Shown here: in pieces, positions 7,252-14,939 of the stretch
How positions within the stretch are numbered: the stretch's first letter is position 1
Layout: the number at the start of each line of letters is the position of its first letter
Position numbers and translations under genes: made by a program
Origin: Streptomyces sp. PTY087I2
GTDB lineage: Bacteria; Actinomycetota; Actinomycetes; Streptomycetales; Streptomycetaceae
Assembly (NCBI RefSeq): GCF_001687325.1
Contig: NZ_LZRD01000028.1
Location: forward strand, 35,150-99,149
Direction of reading: 5' to 3'
DNA: 64,000 nucleotides
Notes under the pieces: model-generated
The model's input: the letters and a program-made list of their open reading frames with translations, nothing else
Told to the model about the DNA's origin: nothing
The model's database searches: none

Positions 7252-8828
7252 GCGGCCGCCTCCTCCAGGTCCAGCCGGCGCAGCAGCGTACGCATCATCT
7301 CGTCGTCGATCCGCCGCTCGTCCCGGAGCCGGACGAAGACCGCGCGCTCGGCCTCGATCATCTCCCGCGACAGCCGCCGGTAGGTGTCGTCCGCCGATTC
7401 ACCGGTGACCGGGTCGGCGGCGCCCAGCCGCTCCCAGACGGCGTTGCGGCGGCGCTCCAGCACACTGCGCAGCCGGTCCGCCAGCGGTGGCGGGAGGCTG
7501 TTGCGCGGGTCGTCGAGCAGCTCCCGCAGCCGGGCCTCCGCCGCCTCGGACGCCTCGCTCTGGGCCTGCGCCTCGACGAGCGTGACGGCCTGCGGATCGG
7601 GGCCCGGCAGCTTCAGTACGCGGACGAGCACGGGCAGGGTCAGGCCCTGGATCACCAGCGTTCCGATGACGGTGGTGAAGGTCAGGAACAGCACCAGGCT
7701 GCGGGCCGGGAACGGTTCGCCGTCCTGTGCGACCAGCGGGATCGAGAACGCGACGGCGAGCGAGACGACCCCGCGCATCCCGGCCCAGCCCACGATGAGC
7801 GGCGCGGTCCAGTCGGTGCCGGGCTCGCGCTCCCGGACCCGCCGGGACAGCCACCGGGGCAGATAGGTGGCCGGGTAGACCCAGATGAAGCGGACCACGA
7901 CGACGGCCAGGAAGACCGCGGCCGCGTAACCGATGGCCTCCCCGACGCCGAACGGGCCGAGCTCCTTCAGGACGAACGGCAGCTGGAGACCGATCAGCGC
8001 GAACACCGTGGACTCCAGGATGAACGCCACCATCTTCCAGACGGCCGCTTCCTGGAGCCGGGTGGCGAAGTCGACCTGCCACGAGCGGTGGCCCAGATAG
8101 AGGGCGACGACGACCACGGCGAGGACACCGGAGGCGTGCACCCGTTCGGCCGCCGCGTACGCCACGAAGGGGATCAGGAGGGACAGCGTGTTCTGGAGGA
8201 GCGCTTCCTTGAGGTGCGTGCGCAGCCAGTGCAGCGGCACCATCAGCAGCAGCCCGACGCCGACCCCGCCGATCGCGGCGAGCAGGAACTCGCCGATCCC
8301 GGCGCCCCAGCTCATCCCCTCCCCCACCGCCGCGGCCAGCGCCACCCGGAACGCGGTGATCGCCGTGGCGTCGTTCACCAGGGACTCGCCCTGGAGGATC
8401 GTGGTCACCCGGGCGGGCAGCCCGACCCGGCGGGCGATCGCGGCGGCCGTCACGGCGTCCGGCGGGGCGACGACCGCCCCCAGGACCAGCGCGGCGGTCA
8501 GCGGCAGCTCCGGGACGAGCCGGTACGCCAGCCAGCCCACCGCCACGGTCGCGAAGAGGGTGTAGCCCACGGACAGCAGGGCGACCGGCCGGATGTTGGC
8601 CCGCAGATCCAGGTAGGAGCTGTCCAGGGCCGCCGTGTGGAGCAACGGCGGAAGCAGCAGCGGAAGGACGACATGGGCGTCCAGGTGGTACGTCGGGACG
8701 CCCGGCAGATAGCCGGCCACGAGCCCCACGGCCACAAGCACGAGCGGGGCGGGCACCGGGGTGCGGCGGGCCGCGCCGGCCACCGCAGCACTCACGGCGA
8801 CCAGGGCGATCAGCGGCAGCGCGTCCAT
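7227..8828 (-). CDS. CPA1-family Na+/H+ antiporter
   Basis: About 533 residues. Twelve or so hydrophobic segments fill residues 1-410, followed by a charged cytoplasmic tail rich in Arg/Glu (RLRELLDDPRNS, RRLDLEEAAAYRE). The ion-binding region is recognisable in GAVVAPPDAVTAAAIARR and in LQGESLVNDATAITAFR, where the N-D pair is the cation site of this family. It exchanges Na+ (or K+) for H+ across the cytoplasmic membrane. The start MDALPLIALV at 8828 has GAGGACGGTGGG upstream; longer in-frame starts would run into the divergent zinc-finger gene. The 34-bp gap to that gene suggests shared control. The 3' end overlaps the convergent PLP-enzyme gene. Confidence 0.9.
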   Translation of the reverse strand: MDALPLIALVAVSAAVAGAARRTPVPAPLVLVAVGLVAGYLPGVPTYHLDAHVVLPLLLPPLLHTAALDSSYLDLRANIRPVALLSVGYTLFATVAVGWLAYRLVPELPLTAALVLGAVVAPPDAVTAAAIARRVGLPARVTTILQGESLVNDATAITAFRVALAAAVGEGMSWGAGIGEFLLAAIGGVGVGLLLMVPLHWLRTHLKEALLQNTLSLLIPFVAYAAAERVHASGVLAVVVVALYLGHRSWQVDFATRLQEAAVWKMVAFILESTVFALIGLQLPFVLKELGPFGVGEAIGYAAAVFLAVVVVRFIWVYPATYLPRWLSRRVREREPGTDWTAPLIVGWAGMRGVVSLAVAFSIPLVAQDGEPFPARSLVLFLTFTTVIGTLVIQGLTLPVLVRVLKLPGPDPQAVTLVEAQAQSEASEAAEARLRELLDDPRNSLPPPLADRLRSVLERRRNAVWERLGAADPVTGESADDTYRRLSREMIEAERAVFVRLRDERRIDDEMMRTLLRRLDLEEAAAYRETDDS

Positions 8829-8862
8829 CCCACCGTCCTCGATCCGTCGTAACCTGCCCATC

Positions 8863-9123
8863 ATGAGCGAGTGCGCGCATACAGCGGATCTGCCACGCCC
8901 CGAGCCCGAGCCGCTCGGCGACACGTGTCCCGAGTGCCTGGAGGCGGGCACCCACCCCGTGCAGCTGCGGCTCTGTCTGACCTGCGGGCACGTCGGCTGC
9001 TGCGATTCGTCGCCGCTGCGGCACGCCACCGGACACTTCCGGGCGACCGGTCACCCCGTGATGCGGAGCTTCGAGCCGGGCGAGAGCTGGCGCTGGTGCT
9101 TCGAGGACGGTTCGATCGTCTGA
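8863..9123 (+). CDS. UBP-type zinc-finger protein, divergent partner of the antiporter
   Basis: 86 residues forming little more than one zf-UBP domain: C-A-H at residues 4-6, CPEC, the CLTCGHVGCCD core, and the HATGHFRATGHPV histidine cluster. In eukaryotes this fold binds the C-terminus of free ubiquitin. Streptomyces has no ubiquitin, so the ligand is unknown. It is divergent from the antiporter with only 34 bp between the starts; TAACCT (8850-8855) followed by ATG at 8863 suggests a leaderless transcript. From memory, pairing of zf-UBP with Na+/H+ antiporters recurs in actinobacteria, so a role in controlling the antiporter is a fair inference. Confidence 0.82.
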   Translation: MSECAHTADLPRPEPEPLGDTCPECLEAGTHPVQLRLCLTCGHVGCCDSSPLRHATGHFRATGHPVMRSFEPGESWRWCFEDGSIV

Positions 9124-9134
9124 CGTCTGGGTAC
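9109..9134 (+). promoter_or_regulatory. Candidate SigB-type promoter before ushX-sigH
   Basis: GGTTCG, a 14-bp spacer and GGGTAC resemble promoters read by the SigB/SigH group (GTTT-N14-17-GGGTAT/C). It overlaps the end of the zinc-finger gene and would serve the anti-sigma and sigma pair, consistent with sigma autoregulation. Confidence 0.45.
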
Positions 9135-9192
9135 GTCAATGCGGCGCCGGTTCTTCGTAATTGGACGCCGCAGACCCCTAGCCACTGTCCGT

Positions 9193-9213
9193 ACTCATGG
9201 GCTTACCATGAGT
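9193..9213. promoter_or_regulatory. Perfect inverted repeat in the ushX-sigH leader
   Basis: ACTCATGG-GCTTA-CCATGAGT: an 8-bp perfect inverted repeat about 145 bp upstream of the anti-sigma start. It is an AT-richer island in this GC-rich DNA and looks like an operator. BldD is a known repressor of sigH in S. coelicolor; whether this is its site cannot be decided here. Confidence 0.4.
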
Positions 9214-9355
9214 GACGGTCGCGGTGTGGGGTCCGTACGACACGGCATCATGGATCCGATAACGTCGCCGAGCCGAAGAACCGTCGACGGACCGCATGGC
9301 TCCGGGCCACCCTTCCCGGAACCTCGAAAGAGTTTGTGCCACCTTGGAGGTGAGG

Positions 9356-9769
9356 GTGTCCCAGATCGCAGGCGAGCCCGGGAATCAGGACTTCGTAGAA
9401 GTCCGGCTGCCCGCTGCGGGTGCCTACCTGTCGGTGCTGCGAACGGCCACGGCCGGTCTCGCAGCGCGTTTGGACTTCACTCTCGACGAGATCGAGGATC
9501 TTCGCATCGCGGTCGACGAGGCCTGCGCGATCCTGCTCCAGCAGGCCGTGCCGGGCTCCGTCCTCAGCTGCGTCTTCCGGCTCGTCGACGACTCCCTCGA
9601 AGTGACGGTGTCGGCGCCCACCACCGACGGCCGGGCGCCCGAGCGCGACACCTTCGCCTGGACGGTGCTCTCCGCACTGGCCGGCAAGGTCGACTCCACG
9701 GTCGCGGACGACCGTACGGTCAGCATCAGCCTCTACAAACAGCGCGGCGCGGGCCCCGGGCCGGCGTGA
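9356..9769 (+). CDS. ushX: Anti-sigma factor of SigH (RsbW-like kinase fold; UshX/PrsH)
   Basis: 137 residues from GTG at 9356, preceded by GGAGGTGAG. It is a GHKL/HATPase-type anti-sigma factor: the helix DEIEDLRIAVDEACAILLQQ (N box) is clear, and the C-terminal region FAWTVLSALAGKVDS..VSISLYKQ matches RsbW relatives. Partner-switching anti-sigma proteins of this class bind a SigB-type sigma factor. The next gene, overlapping by 4 bp (GTGA), encodes such a sigma, so the pair is translationally coupled. By position and content it matches S. coelicolor UshX/PrsH upstream of sigH. A longer in-frame start at 9296 lacks a ribosome site. Confidence 0.85.
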   Translation: MSQIAGEPGNQDFVEVRLPAAGAYLSVLRTATAGLAARLDFTLDEIEDLRIAVDEACAILLQQAVPGSVLSCVFRLVDDSLEVTVSAPTTDGRAPERDTFAWTVLSALAGKVDSTVADDRTVSISLYKQRGAGPGPA

Positions 9770-10722
9770 GCGACGGGAACGGGGACGGTCCTGTGCGGGA
9801 CGAGACGATCCGATCCGGGGTGGTGCGCCCAGCAGGCATCCCGGAGCAGCAGGCCCGGCCGCATCCGGAGGACGGAGCGGACGGGCCCGAGGGCTTCGAC
9901 GTCGCGGTGGAGCAGCAGTCGCAGGCAGAGCGGGCAGGCCAGATGAGCGAGCACGGGCACCACGATCCACACGACCGCAGCGGGGCCCGGGCCCTGTTCT
10001 TCGAGCTGCGGGAGCTGCCCGACGGTTCGCCGGAGAAGGCCGAGCTGCGCAACCGGCTGGTGCGCATGCATCTGCCGCTGGTGGAGCATCTGGCCCGCCG
10101 TTTCCGCAATCGCGGCGAGCCGCTGGACGATCTGACGCAGGTCGCCACGATCGGGCTGATCAAGTCCGTGGACCGGTTCGACCCGGACCGGGGCGTGGAG
10201 TTCTCGACGTACGCCACTCCCACGGTGGTCGGCGAGATCAAGCGCCACTTCCGGGACAAGGGCTGGGCGGTGCGGGTGCCGCGTCGCCTCCAGGAGCTGC
10301 GACTCTCGCTGACCACGGCCACCGCGGAGCTCTCCCAGCAGCACGGCCGTTCGCCGACCGTGCACGAGCTGGCCGAGCGGCTCGGCATCTCCGAGGAGGA
10401 GGTGCTGGAGGGCCTGGAGTCGGCCAACGCGTACAGCACGCTCTCGCTGGACGTGCCGGACACGGACGACGAGTCGCCGGCCGTGGCGGACACGCTGGGC
10501 TCGGAGGACGAGGCGCTGGAGGGCGTGGAGTACCGGGAGTCGCTCAAGCCGCTCCTGGAGGACCTGCCGCCGCGCGAGAAGCGGATCCTGCTGCTGCGCT
10601 TCTTCGGGAACATGACCCAGTCGCAGATCGCCCAGGAGGTCGGCATCTCGCAGATGCACGTCTCGCGGCTGCTGGCCCGCACCCTGGCGCAGCTGCGCGA
10701 GCGGCTGCTCGTCGAGGAGTGA
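9766..10722 (+). CDS. sigH: SigB/SigF-type stress sigma factor SigH
   Basis: 318 residues from the GTG overlapping the ushX stop. Residues 1-65 are a polar, probably disordered lead; region 2 follows (LVRMHLPLVEHLARRF, DDLTQVATIGLIKSVDRFDP, EFSTYATPTVVGEIKRHFRDKGW), then region 3 and region 4.2 (GNMTQSQIAQEVGISQMHVSRLL). The sequence belongs to the SigB/SigF/SigG group that directs osmotic stress and sporulation genes. The same frame stays open upstream to about 9139, across the whole anti-sigma gene. In S. coelicolor larger SigH products of about 51-52 kDa are reported, and an ATG at 9250 here would give 490 residues. Confidence 0.9.
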   Translation: MSDGNGDGPVRDETIRSGVVRPAGIPEQQARPHPEDGADGPEGFDVAVEQQSQAERAGQMSEHGHHDPHDRSGARALFFELRELPDGSPEKAELRNRLVRMHLPLVEHLARRFRNRGEPLDDLTQVATIGLIKSVDRFDPDRGVEFSTYATPTVVGEIKRHFRDKGWAVRVPRRLQELRLSLTTATAELSQQHGRSPTVHELAERLGISEEEVLEGLESANAYSTLSLDVPDTDDESPAVADTLGSEDEALEGVEYRESLKPLLEDLPPREKRILLLRFFGNMTQSQIAQEVGISQMHVSRLLARTLAQLRERLLVEE

Positions 10723-10731
10723 CGCGTACGG

Positions 10732-10767
10732 CGGAAGGGCTCAGGCGTCCGGAAGGGCTCAGGCGTC
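10732..10767. repeat. 18-bp perfect tandem duplication at a stop codon
   Basis: CGGAAGGGCTCAGGCGTC occurs twice head to tail. The second copy contains the stop codon and last codons of the minus-strand membrane-protein gene; the first lies just past it. It looks like a recent slippage duplication. Confidence 0.8.
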
Positions 10768-11208
10768 GGGGGTCGGCCTCGGCCCCCGACGGATGCCCAG
10801 GTCCTGGGTGGTCGCCGGGTTCAGGACGAGCACGAGGCCGGTGACGGCGACCACCGCGAGCACGATCCCGGTGGGGATCAGCGCGCCCTGCGAGCGCAGC
10901 AGCGTCCAGGCCACCGGCAGCGCCATGATCTGGGTGATCAGCGCGGGCCCCCGGCTCCAGCTGCGCAGCAGCAGCAGTCCGCGGGCGGCGATCAGCGGGA
11001 TGGCGCCGAGCGCGACCAGGGTGATCCCGACCGTCTCCGCCTGCTGCGTGCTCTCCAGCTTCCCGAGCAGCCCCATGATCAGCAGGTAGATCCCGCCGAC
11101 GGCGAGGGCCACGCCTTCGAGGGCGTTGACCCCGGCGAGGACGGTGATCCTGGTCGGGCGCTCCGCGGTGGCGGGCGACGGCGTGGACGGTGTCTGCTGA
11201 GTGCTCAC
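10759..11208 (-). CDS. Small integral membrane protein, four predicted helices
   Basis: 149 residues from a GTG at 11208 (MSTQQTPSTPS). After a Pro/Thr-rich cytoplasmic head of about 20 residues there are four hydrophobic segments (about 25-45, 62-80, 90-106 and 112-132), and the protein ends LGIRRGPRPTPDA. No catalytic motif is seen. It lies tail to tail with sigH and divergent from the diacylglycerol-kinase gene. Function unknown. Confidence 0.65.
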   Translation of the reverse strand: MSTQQTPSTPSPATAERPTRITVLAGVNALEGVALAVGGIYLLIMGLLGKLESTQQAETVGITLVALGAIPLIAARGLLLLRSWSRGPALITQIMALPVAWTLLRSQGALIPTGIVLAVVAVTGLVLVLNPATTQDLGIRRGPRPTPDA

Positions 11209-11373
11209 GCCTTTCAGGTTGGCATCCCCGGGGCCCGGAAGTGAAGCCGGGGTGCGCGCGAGCCCCACCCGTTCGGCGGTCGACCGCGGCGGACCGTCAC
11301 GCTCCGTCACCGCCCTGGAGCGTAGTGAACCGGGGCTTCGGTCCCGAACCGCCCGGTAGGTAGGCTGGCCGTC

Positions 11374-12342
11374 ATGCGCGCACTCCTCGTGGTCAATCCA
11401 GCTGCTACCACCACCAGTGCCCGCACCCGTGACGTGCTCATCCACGCGCTGGCCAGCGAGATGAAGCTGGAGGCGGTGACCACGGAGTACCGGGGGCACG
11501 CGCGGGATCTCGGGCGGCGGGCCGCGGACAGCGAGGACATCGATCTGGTGGTCGCCCTCGGCGGCGACGGCACGGTGAACGAGGTCGTGAACGGGCTGCT
11601 GCACCGGGGCCCGGACGTGGACAGCCTCCCGAAGCTCGCCGTGGTCCCCGGCGGGTCCACGAATGTCTTCGCGCGCGCCCTGGGGCTGCCGAACGACGCG
11701 GTGGAGGCGACCGGCGCGATCCTGGACGCCCTGGAGAACCGGACCGAACGCACGGTTGGTCTGGGCCTGGCCGCCGGCACCCCGGGCACCGAGGACGAGT
11801 CCGTTCCCGAACGCTGGTTCACTTTCTGTGCCGGACTCGGGTTCGACGCCGGAGTCGTCGGCCGGGTCGAACAGAAACGCGAGGGCGGCAAGCGTTCGAC
11901 GCACGCCCTGTACGTACGCCAGGTGGTGCGGCAGTTCCTGAACGAGGCCCACCGCCGGCACGGGACGATCACGCTCGACGTGCCCGGCCAGGACCCGGTG
12001 ACCGACCTCGCGCTCTCCATAATCTGCAACACCGCCCCCTGGACCTACCTGGGCAATCGCCCGGTCTACGCCTCGCCGAAGGCCTCCTTCGACACCGCGC
12101 TGGACGTCCTCGGACTGAAGCGTCTGTCCACTCCGGCGGTGGCCCTGTACGGCACCCAGCTGCTCACTTCGAGCCCCGAGAAGGGGCCGCGCGGGAAGCA
12201 TGCCGTTTCACGGCATGACCTCACGGACTTCACCTTGCATTCAAAGGTCCCACTGCCCTTCCAGATGGACGGTGACCACCTGGGACTGCGTACGAGCGTG
12301 ACGTTCACAGGCGTACGCCGTGCACTGCGTGTGATTGTGTGA
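11374..12342 (+). CDS. Diacylglycerol kinase-family lipid kinase
   Basis: 322 residues with the DAGK catalytic fold. The nucleotide-binding loop GGDGTVNEVVNGLL is at about residues 67-80, the PGGSTNVFARALG motif follows near 91, and the C-terminal substrate domain ends in PFQMDGDHLG. It phosphorylates diacylglycerol or a related lipid with ATP at the membrane. TAGGCT at 11361-11366 stands 7 bp before the ATG and no ribosome site is present, so translation is probably leaderless. It is followed by wblE after a 320-bp gap. Confidence 0.87.
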   Translation: MRALLVVNPAATTTSARTRDVLIHALASEMKLEAVTTEYRGHARDLGRRAADSEDIDLVVALGGDGTVNEVVNGLLHRGPDVDSLPKLAVVPGGSTNVFARALGLPNDAVEATGAILDALENRTERTVGLGLAAGTPGTEDESVPERWFTFCAGLGFDAGVVGRVEQKREGGKRSTHALYVRQVVRQFLNEAHRRHGTITLDVPGQDPVTDLALSIICNTAPWTYLGNRPVYASPKASFDTALDVLGLKRLSTPAVALYGTQLLTSSPEKGPRGKHAVSRHDLTDFTLHSKVPLPFQMDGDHLGLRTSVTFTGVRRALRVIV

Positions 12343-12662
12343 GTGGAAGGGCCGAAAGTCCTTTAACTCGAACGTTTGGACTGGGTCCCACCCCCAAGAA
12401 GTGCGCCTGTGACCTAGTCGACACCGAGGAATCAAAAAAAACTTTCCAGAAGGGGTTGTATCCGTCGCTGAGGTTTGGGAATCTCTTCATGGCGATCGGG
12501 ACGGCCCGCAACACCGGCCTCCACTGAGAGCCAGAACCCCTCCTCACCATCACAGACCACACCCAGTCCATCTGGGGGTCGGCCCGTCATCTGCGGGGGG
12601 ATTCGTGAAAGCGTTCACATTCACAAGCAACAAACGTGTAATACCAAGGAGAGGTAGCAGCC
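12343..12662 (+). promoter_or_regulatory. Long wblE leader/promoter region with CRP-like site at 12604-12619
   Basis: No gene is evident in these 320 bp. The region is AT-richer than its surroundings, with an A8 run near 12436-12443. CGTGAAAGCGTTCACA at 12604-12619 fits the TGTGA-N6-TCACA pattern of CRP/FNR sites at 9 of 10 fixed positions. The wblE ribosome site AAGGAGAGG follows at 12646-12654. In mycobacteria the orthologous whiB1 promoter is known to be CRP-controlled, so the site is a sensible Crp target. Confidence 0.45.
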
Positions 12663-12920
12663 ATGGACTGGCGTCACAACGCCGTTTGTCGTGAGGAAGA
12701 CCCCGAGCTGTTCTTCCCCATCGGCAACACCGGTCCTGCGCTGCTGCAAATCGAGGAAGCCAAGGCTGTCTGCCGCCGCTGCCCCGTCATGGAGCAGTGC
12801 TTGCAGTGGGCGCTCGAGTCCGGCCAGGACTCCGGCGTCTGGGGTGGCCTCAGCGAGGACGAGCGCCGCGCGATGAAGCGCCGCGCCGCTCGCAACCGGG
12901 CGCGTAACGCCAGCGCCTGA
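12663..12920 (+). CDS. wblE: WhiB-family Fe-S transcription factor WblE (WhiB1 orthologue)
   Basis: 85 residues starting MDWRHNAVCREEDPELFFP. The four cluster ligands C9, C37, C40 and C46 are present, followed by the GVWGG turn and a basic tail (RRAMKRRAARNRARNASA) that contacts DNA. Mycobacterial WhiB1, which it closely resembles, carries an NO-reactive [4Fe-4S] cluster and binds the primary sigma factor. The gene is convergent with the PdtaS-like kinase, the same pair found beside whiB1 in mycobacteria. It is probably monocistronic, ended by the strong bidirectional hairpin at 13034-13071. Confidence 0.93.
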   Translation: MDWRHNAVCREEDPELFFPIGNTGPALLQIEEAKAVCRRCPVMEQCLQWALESGQDSGVWGGLSEDERRAMKRRAARNRARNASA

Positions 12921-13033
12921 GCGACCCCCGCAACAAAGCCTCAGCCCGGCGGCGCGTACAGAGCGTACGCACAGCCCCGCCTTCGAGTCGCAGCGCGCAG
13001 TACCCCGGAGCGCATCGCAACGTGAGCATCACG

Positions 13034-13071
13034 GAGCGGGCCCGGACCGTCACCACGGTCCGGGCCCGCTC
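13034..13071. terminator. Bidirectional terminator between wblE and the kinase gene
   Basis: A 17-bp stem (G plus AGCGGGCCCGGACCGT with its complement) and a CACC loop, followed by CTGTTGTGTG. It serves wblE and, on the other strand, the sensor kinase. Confidence 0.8.
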
Positions 13072-13103
13072 TGTTGTGTGCGTCCGGCATGGGGCGCGCT
13101 CGG

Positions 13104-14579
13104 CTACTTGAGACCCTGCACCGGGAGGTCCAGCACCACCTGGGTGCCGCGCCCGGGGGCCGGGACCATGCCGAACGTGCCGCCCAACTCCCCCTCCACC
13201 AGCGTCCGTACGATCTGGAGCCCGAGGTTGCCGGCCTGCTTCGGGTCGAACCCCTCGGGCAGACCGCGCCCGTCGTCGGTGACGGTGATCAGCAACCGCC
13301 CCTCGGTGGGCGATCCGCCGCGCACGGCCGAGACCTCGACCGTGCCGTGGTCGGCCAGGGTGAAGGCGTGCTCCAGGGCGTTCTGAAGCACCTCGGTCAG
13401 CACCATGGAGAGCGGGGTGGCGACCTCGGCGTCGAGAATGCCGAAGCGTCCGGTGCGCCGGCAGGTCACCTTGCCCGGGGAGATCTCCGACACCATCGCG
13501 ATGACCCGGTCGGCGATCTCGTCGAACTCGACCCGCTCGTCCAGATTCTGGGACAGCGTCTCATGGACGATGGCGATCGAACCGACGCGCCGGACCGCCT
13601 CGTTGAGGGCTTCGCGGCCCTGCTCGGAGTCCATCCGGCGGGACTGGAGGCGCAGCAGGGCGGCCACCGTCTGGAGGTTGTTCTTCACCCGGTGGTGGAT
13701 CTCCCGGATGGTCGCGTCCTTGGTGATCAACTCGCGTTCGCGGCGGCGCAGTTCGGTGACGTCCCGCAGGAGGACCAGGGAGCCGATCCGGACGCCCTTG
13801 GGCTTGAGCGGGATGGCCCGGAGCTGGATCACGCCGCCCGCGCACTCCACCTCGAACTCGCGGGGCGCGTAACCGCTGGCCACCTTGACCAGGGCCTCGT
13901 CCACCGGCCCCCGCGACGGGGCCAGTTCGGCGGTGACGGTGCCGAGGTGGTGGCCGACCAGGTCGGAGGCGAGGCCGAGACGGTGGTAGGCGGAGAGGCC
14001 GTTGGGGCTGGCGTACTGGACGATCCCGTCGGCGTCGAGCCGGATCAGCCCGTCGCCCACGCGCGGGGAGGCGTCCATGTCGACCTGCTGGCCGGGAAAG
14101 GGGAAGGACCCGGCGGCGATCATCTGGGCCAGGTCGGAGGCGGACTGGAGGTAGGTGAGCTCCAGCCGGGAGGGGGTACGCACGGTGAGCAGGTTGGTGT
14201 TGCGGGCGATGACGCCGAGCACCCGGCCGTCACGGCGTACGGGGATGGACTCGACCCGTACGGGCACCTCCTCGCGCCACTCCGGGTCGCCCTCGCGCAC
14301 GATCCGGCCCTCGTCCAGGGCCGCGTCCAGCAGCGGGCGGCGGCCGCGCGGCACCAGGTGGCCGACCATGTCGTCCTGGTAGGAGGTGGGCCCGGTGTTG
14401 GGGCGCATCTGGGCGACGGAGACGTACCGCGTGCCGTCGCGGGTGGGCACCCACAGCACGAGGTCGGCGAAGGACAGGTCGGAGAGCAGCTGCCACTCCG
14501 AGACCAGCAGATGCAGCCACTCGAGGTCGGTGTCGCTCAGAGCGGTGTGCTGGCGGACGAGGTCGTTCATGGAGGGCAC
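13104..14579 (-). CDS. PdtaS-like sensor histidine kinase (HisKA_2 family)
   Basis: 491 residues. The N-terminal GAF-type sensor domain (about 1-155) and a PAS domain (about 165-285, PRVGDGLIRLDADGIVQYASPN) precede the kinase core. The phosphoacceptor sits in EIHHRVKNNLQTVAALL (about residue 305), the HisKA_2 signature, and the ATP-binding part has ALEHAF and DDGRGLP. No transmembrane helix is seen, so it is cytosolic. It resembles mycobacterial PdtaS, whose partner PdtaR has an RNA-binding ANTAR domain; no such partner is encoded here. I keep the GTG at 14579, with ATG at 14570 as alternative. A dre-like site lies about 140 bp upstream. Confidence 0.85.
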   Translation of the reverse strand: MPSMNDLVRQHTALSDTDLEWLHLLVSEWQLLSDLSFADLVLWVPTRDGTRYVSVAQMRPNTGPTSYQDDMVGHLVPRGRRPLLDAALDEGRIVREGDPEWREEVPVRVESIPVRRDGRVLGVIARNTNLLTVRTPSRLELTYLQSASDLAQMIAAGSFPFPGQQVDMDASPRVGDGLIRLDADGIVQYASPNGLSAYHRLGLASDLVGHHLGTVTAELAPSRGPVDEALVKVASGYAPREFEVECAGGVIQLRAIPLKPKGVRIGSLVLLRDVTELRRRERELITKDATIREIHHRVKNNLQTVAALLRLQSRRMDSEQGREALNEAVRRVGSIAIVHETLSQNLDERVEFDEIADRVIAMVSEISPGKVTCRRTGRFGILDAEVATPLSMVLTEVLQNALEHAFTLADHGTVEVSAVRGGSPTEGRLLITVTDDGRGLPEGFDPKQAGNLGLQIVRTLVEGELGGTFGMVPAPGRGTQVVLDLPVQGLK

Positions 14580-14939
14580 GTGTGGAGCGTACCTGGGGTT
14601 ACCTCGGGCGTTCGAACCACTCGGCCCGATGAGCCGTGCAGGTGTACGGAGGTATGACGATGGACAGGCGGGGCGGCCGGCCCGAGAATGTCGTGCACAC
14701 GGATGGACACGAGTATTGGTCTAGTCCACAATGTTCATCAAGACCTCCGCTCTCCCCGCACAGGAGAGTGGACCGAGGCACCCGGCGCTCTCTGCCCTGA
14801 CCGCGCCGGTGCCTCCAGTGGCCGGGGGCACCGCACACCGCCGGCCAGGTAGCTCCGGGCTGCGGTGCCGGATGGGCTGAGGGTCCCATCCCGGCGCCGC
14901 GGCCCGCGGGTGTTTTCGGGGCGCTGCCGCCTCCGGTTC
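14580..14939. other. Intergenic stretch with orphan dre-like site (14715-14730) and hairpin (14868-14894)
   Basis: I see no credible gene in these 360 bp. ATTGGTCTAGTCCACA at 14715-14730 has the core TGGTCTAGTCCA, one base from the DasR core TGGTCTAGACCA. A CTCTCC/GGAGAG repeat lies near 14750. A GGATGGG/CCCATCC hairpin at 14868-14894 lies about 50 bp past the SIS-gene stop and may terminate it. The dre-like site is in the upstream region of the minus-strand sensor kinase. Confidence 0.5.

Noticed and set aside
13561..13845. Separate small gene inside the kinase gene
   Set aside because: Same-strand alternative frame within a well-conserved kinase core, no ribosome site.
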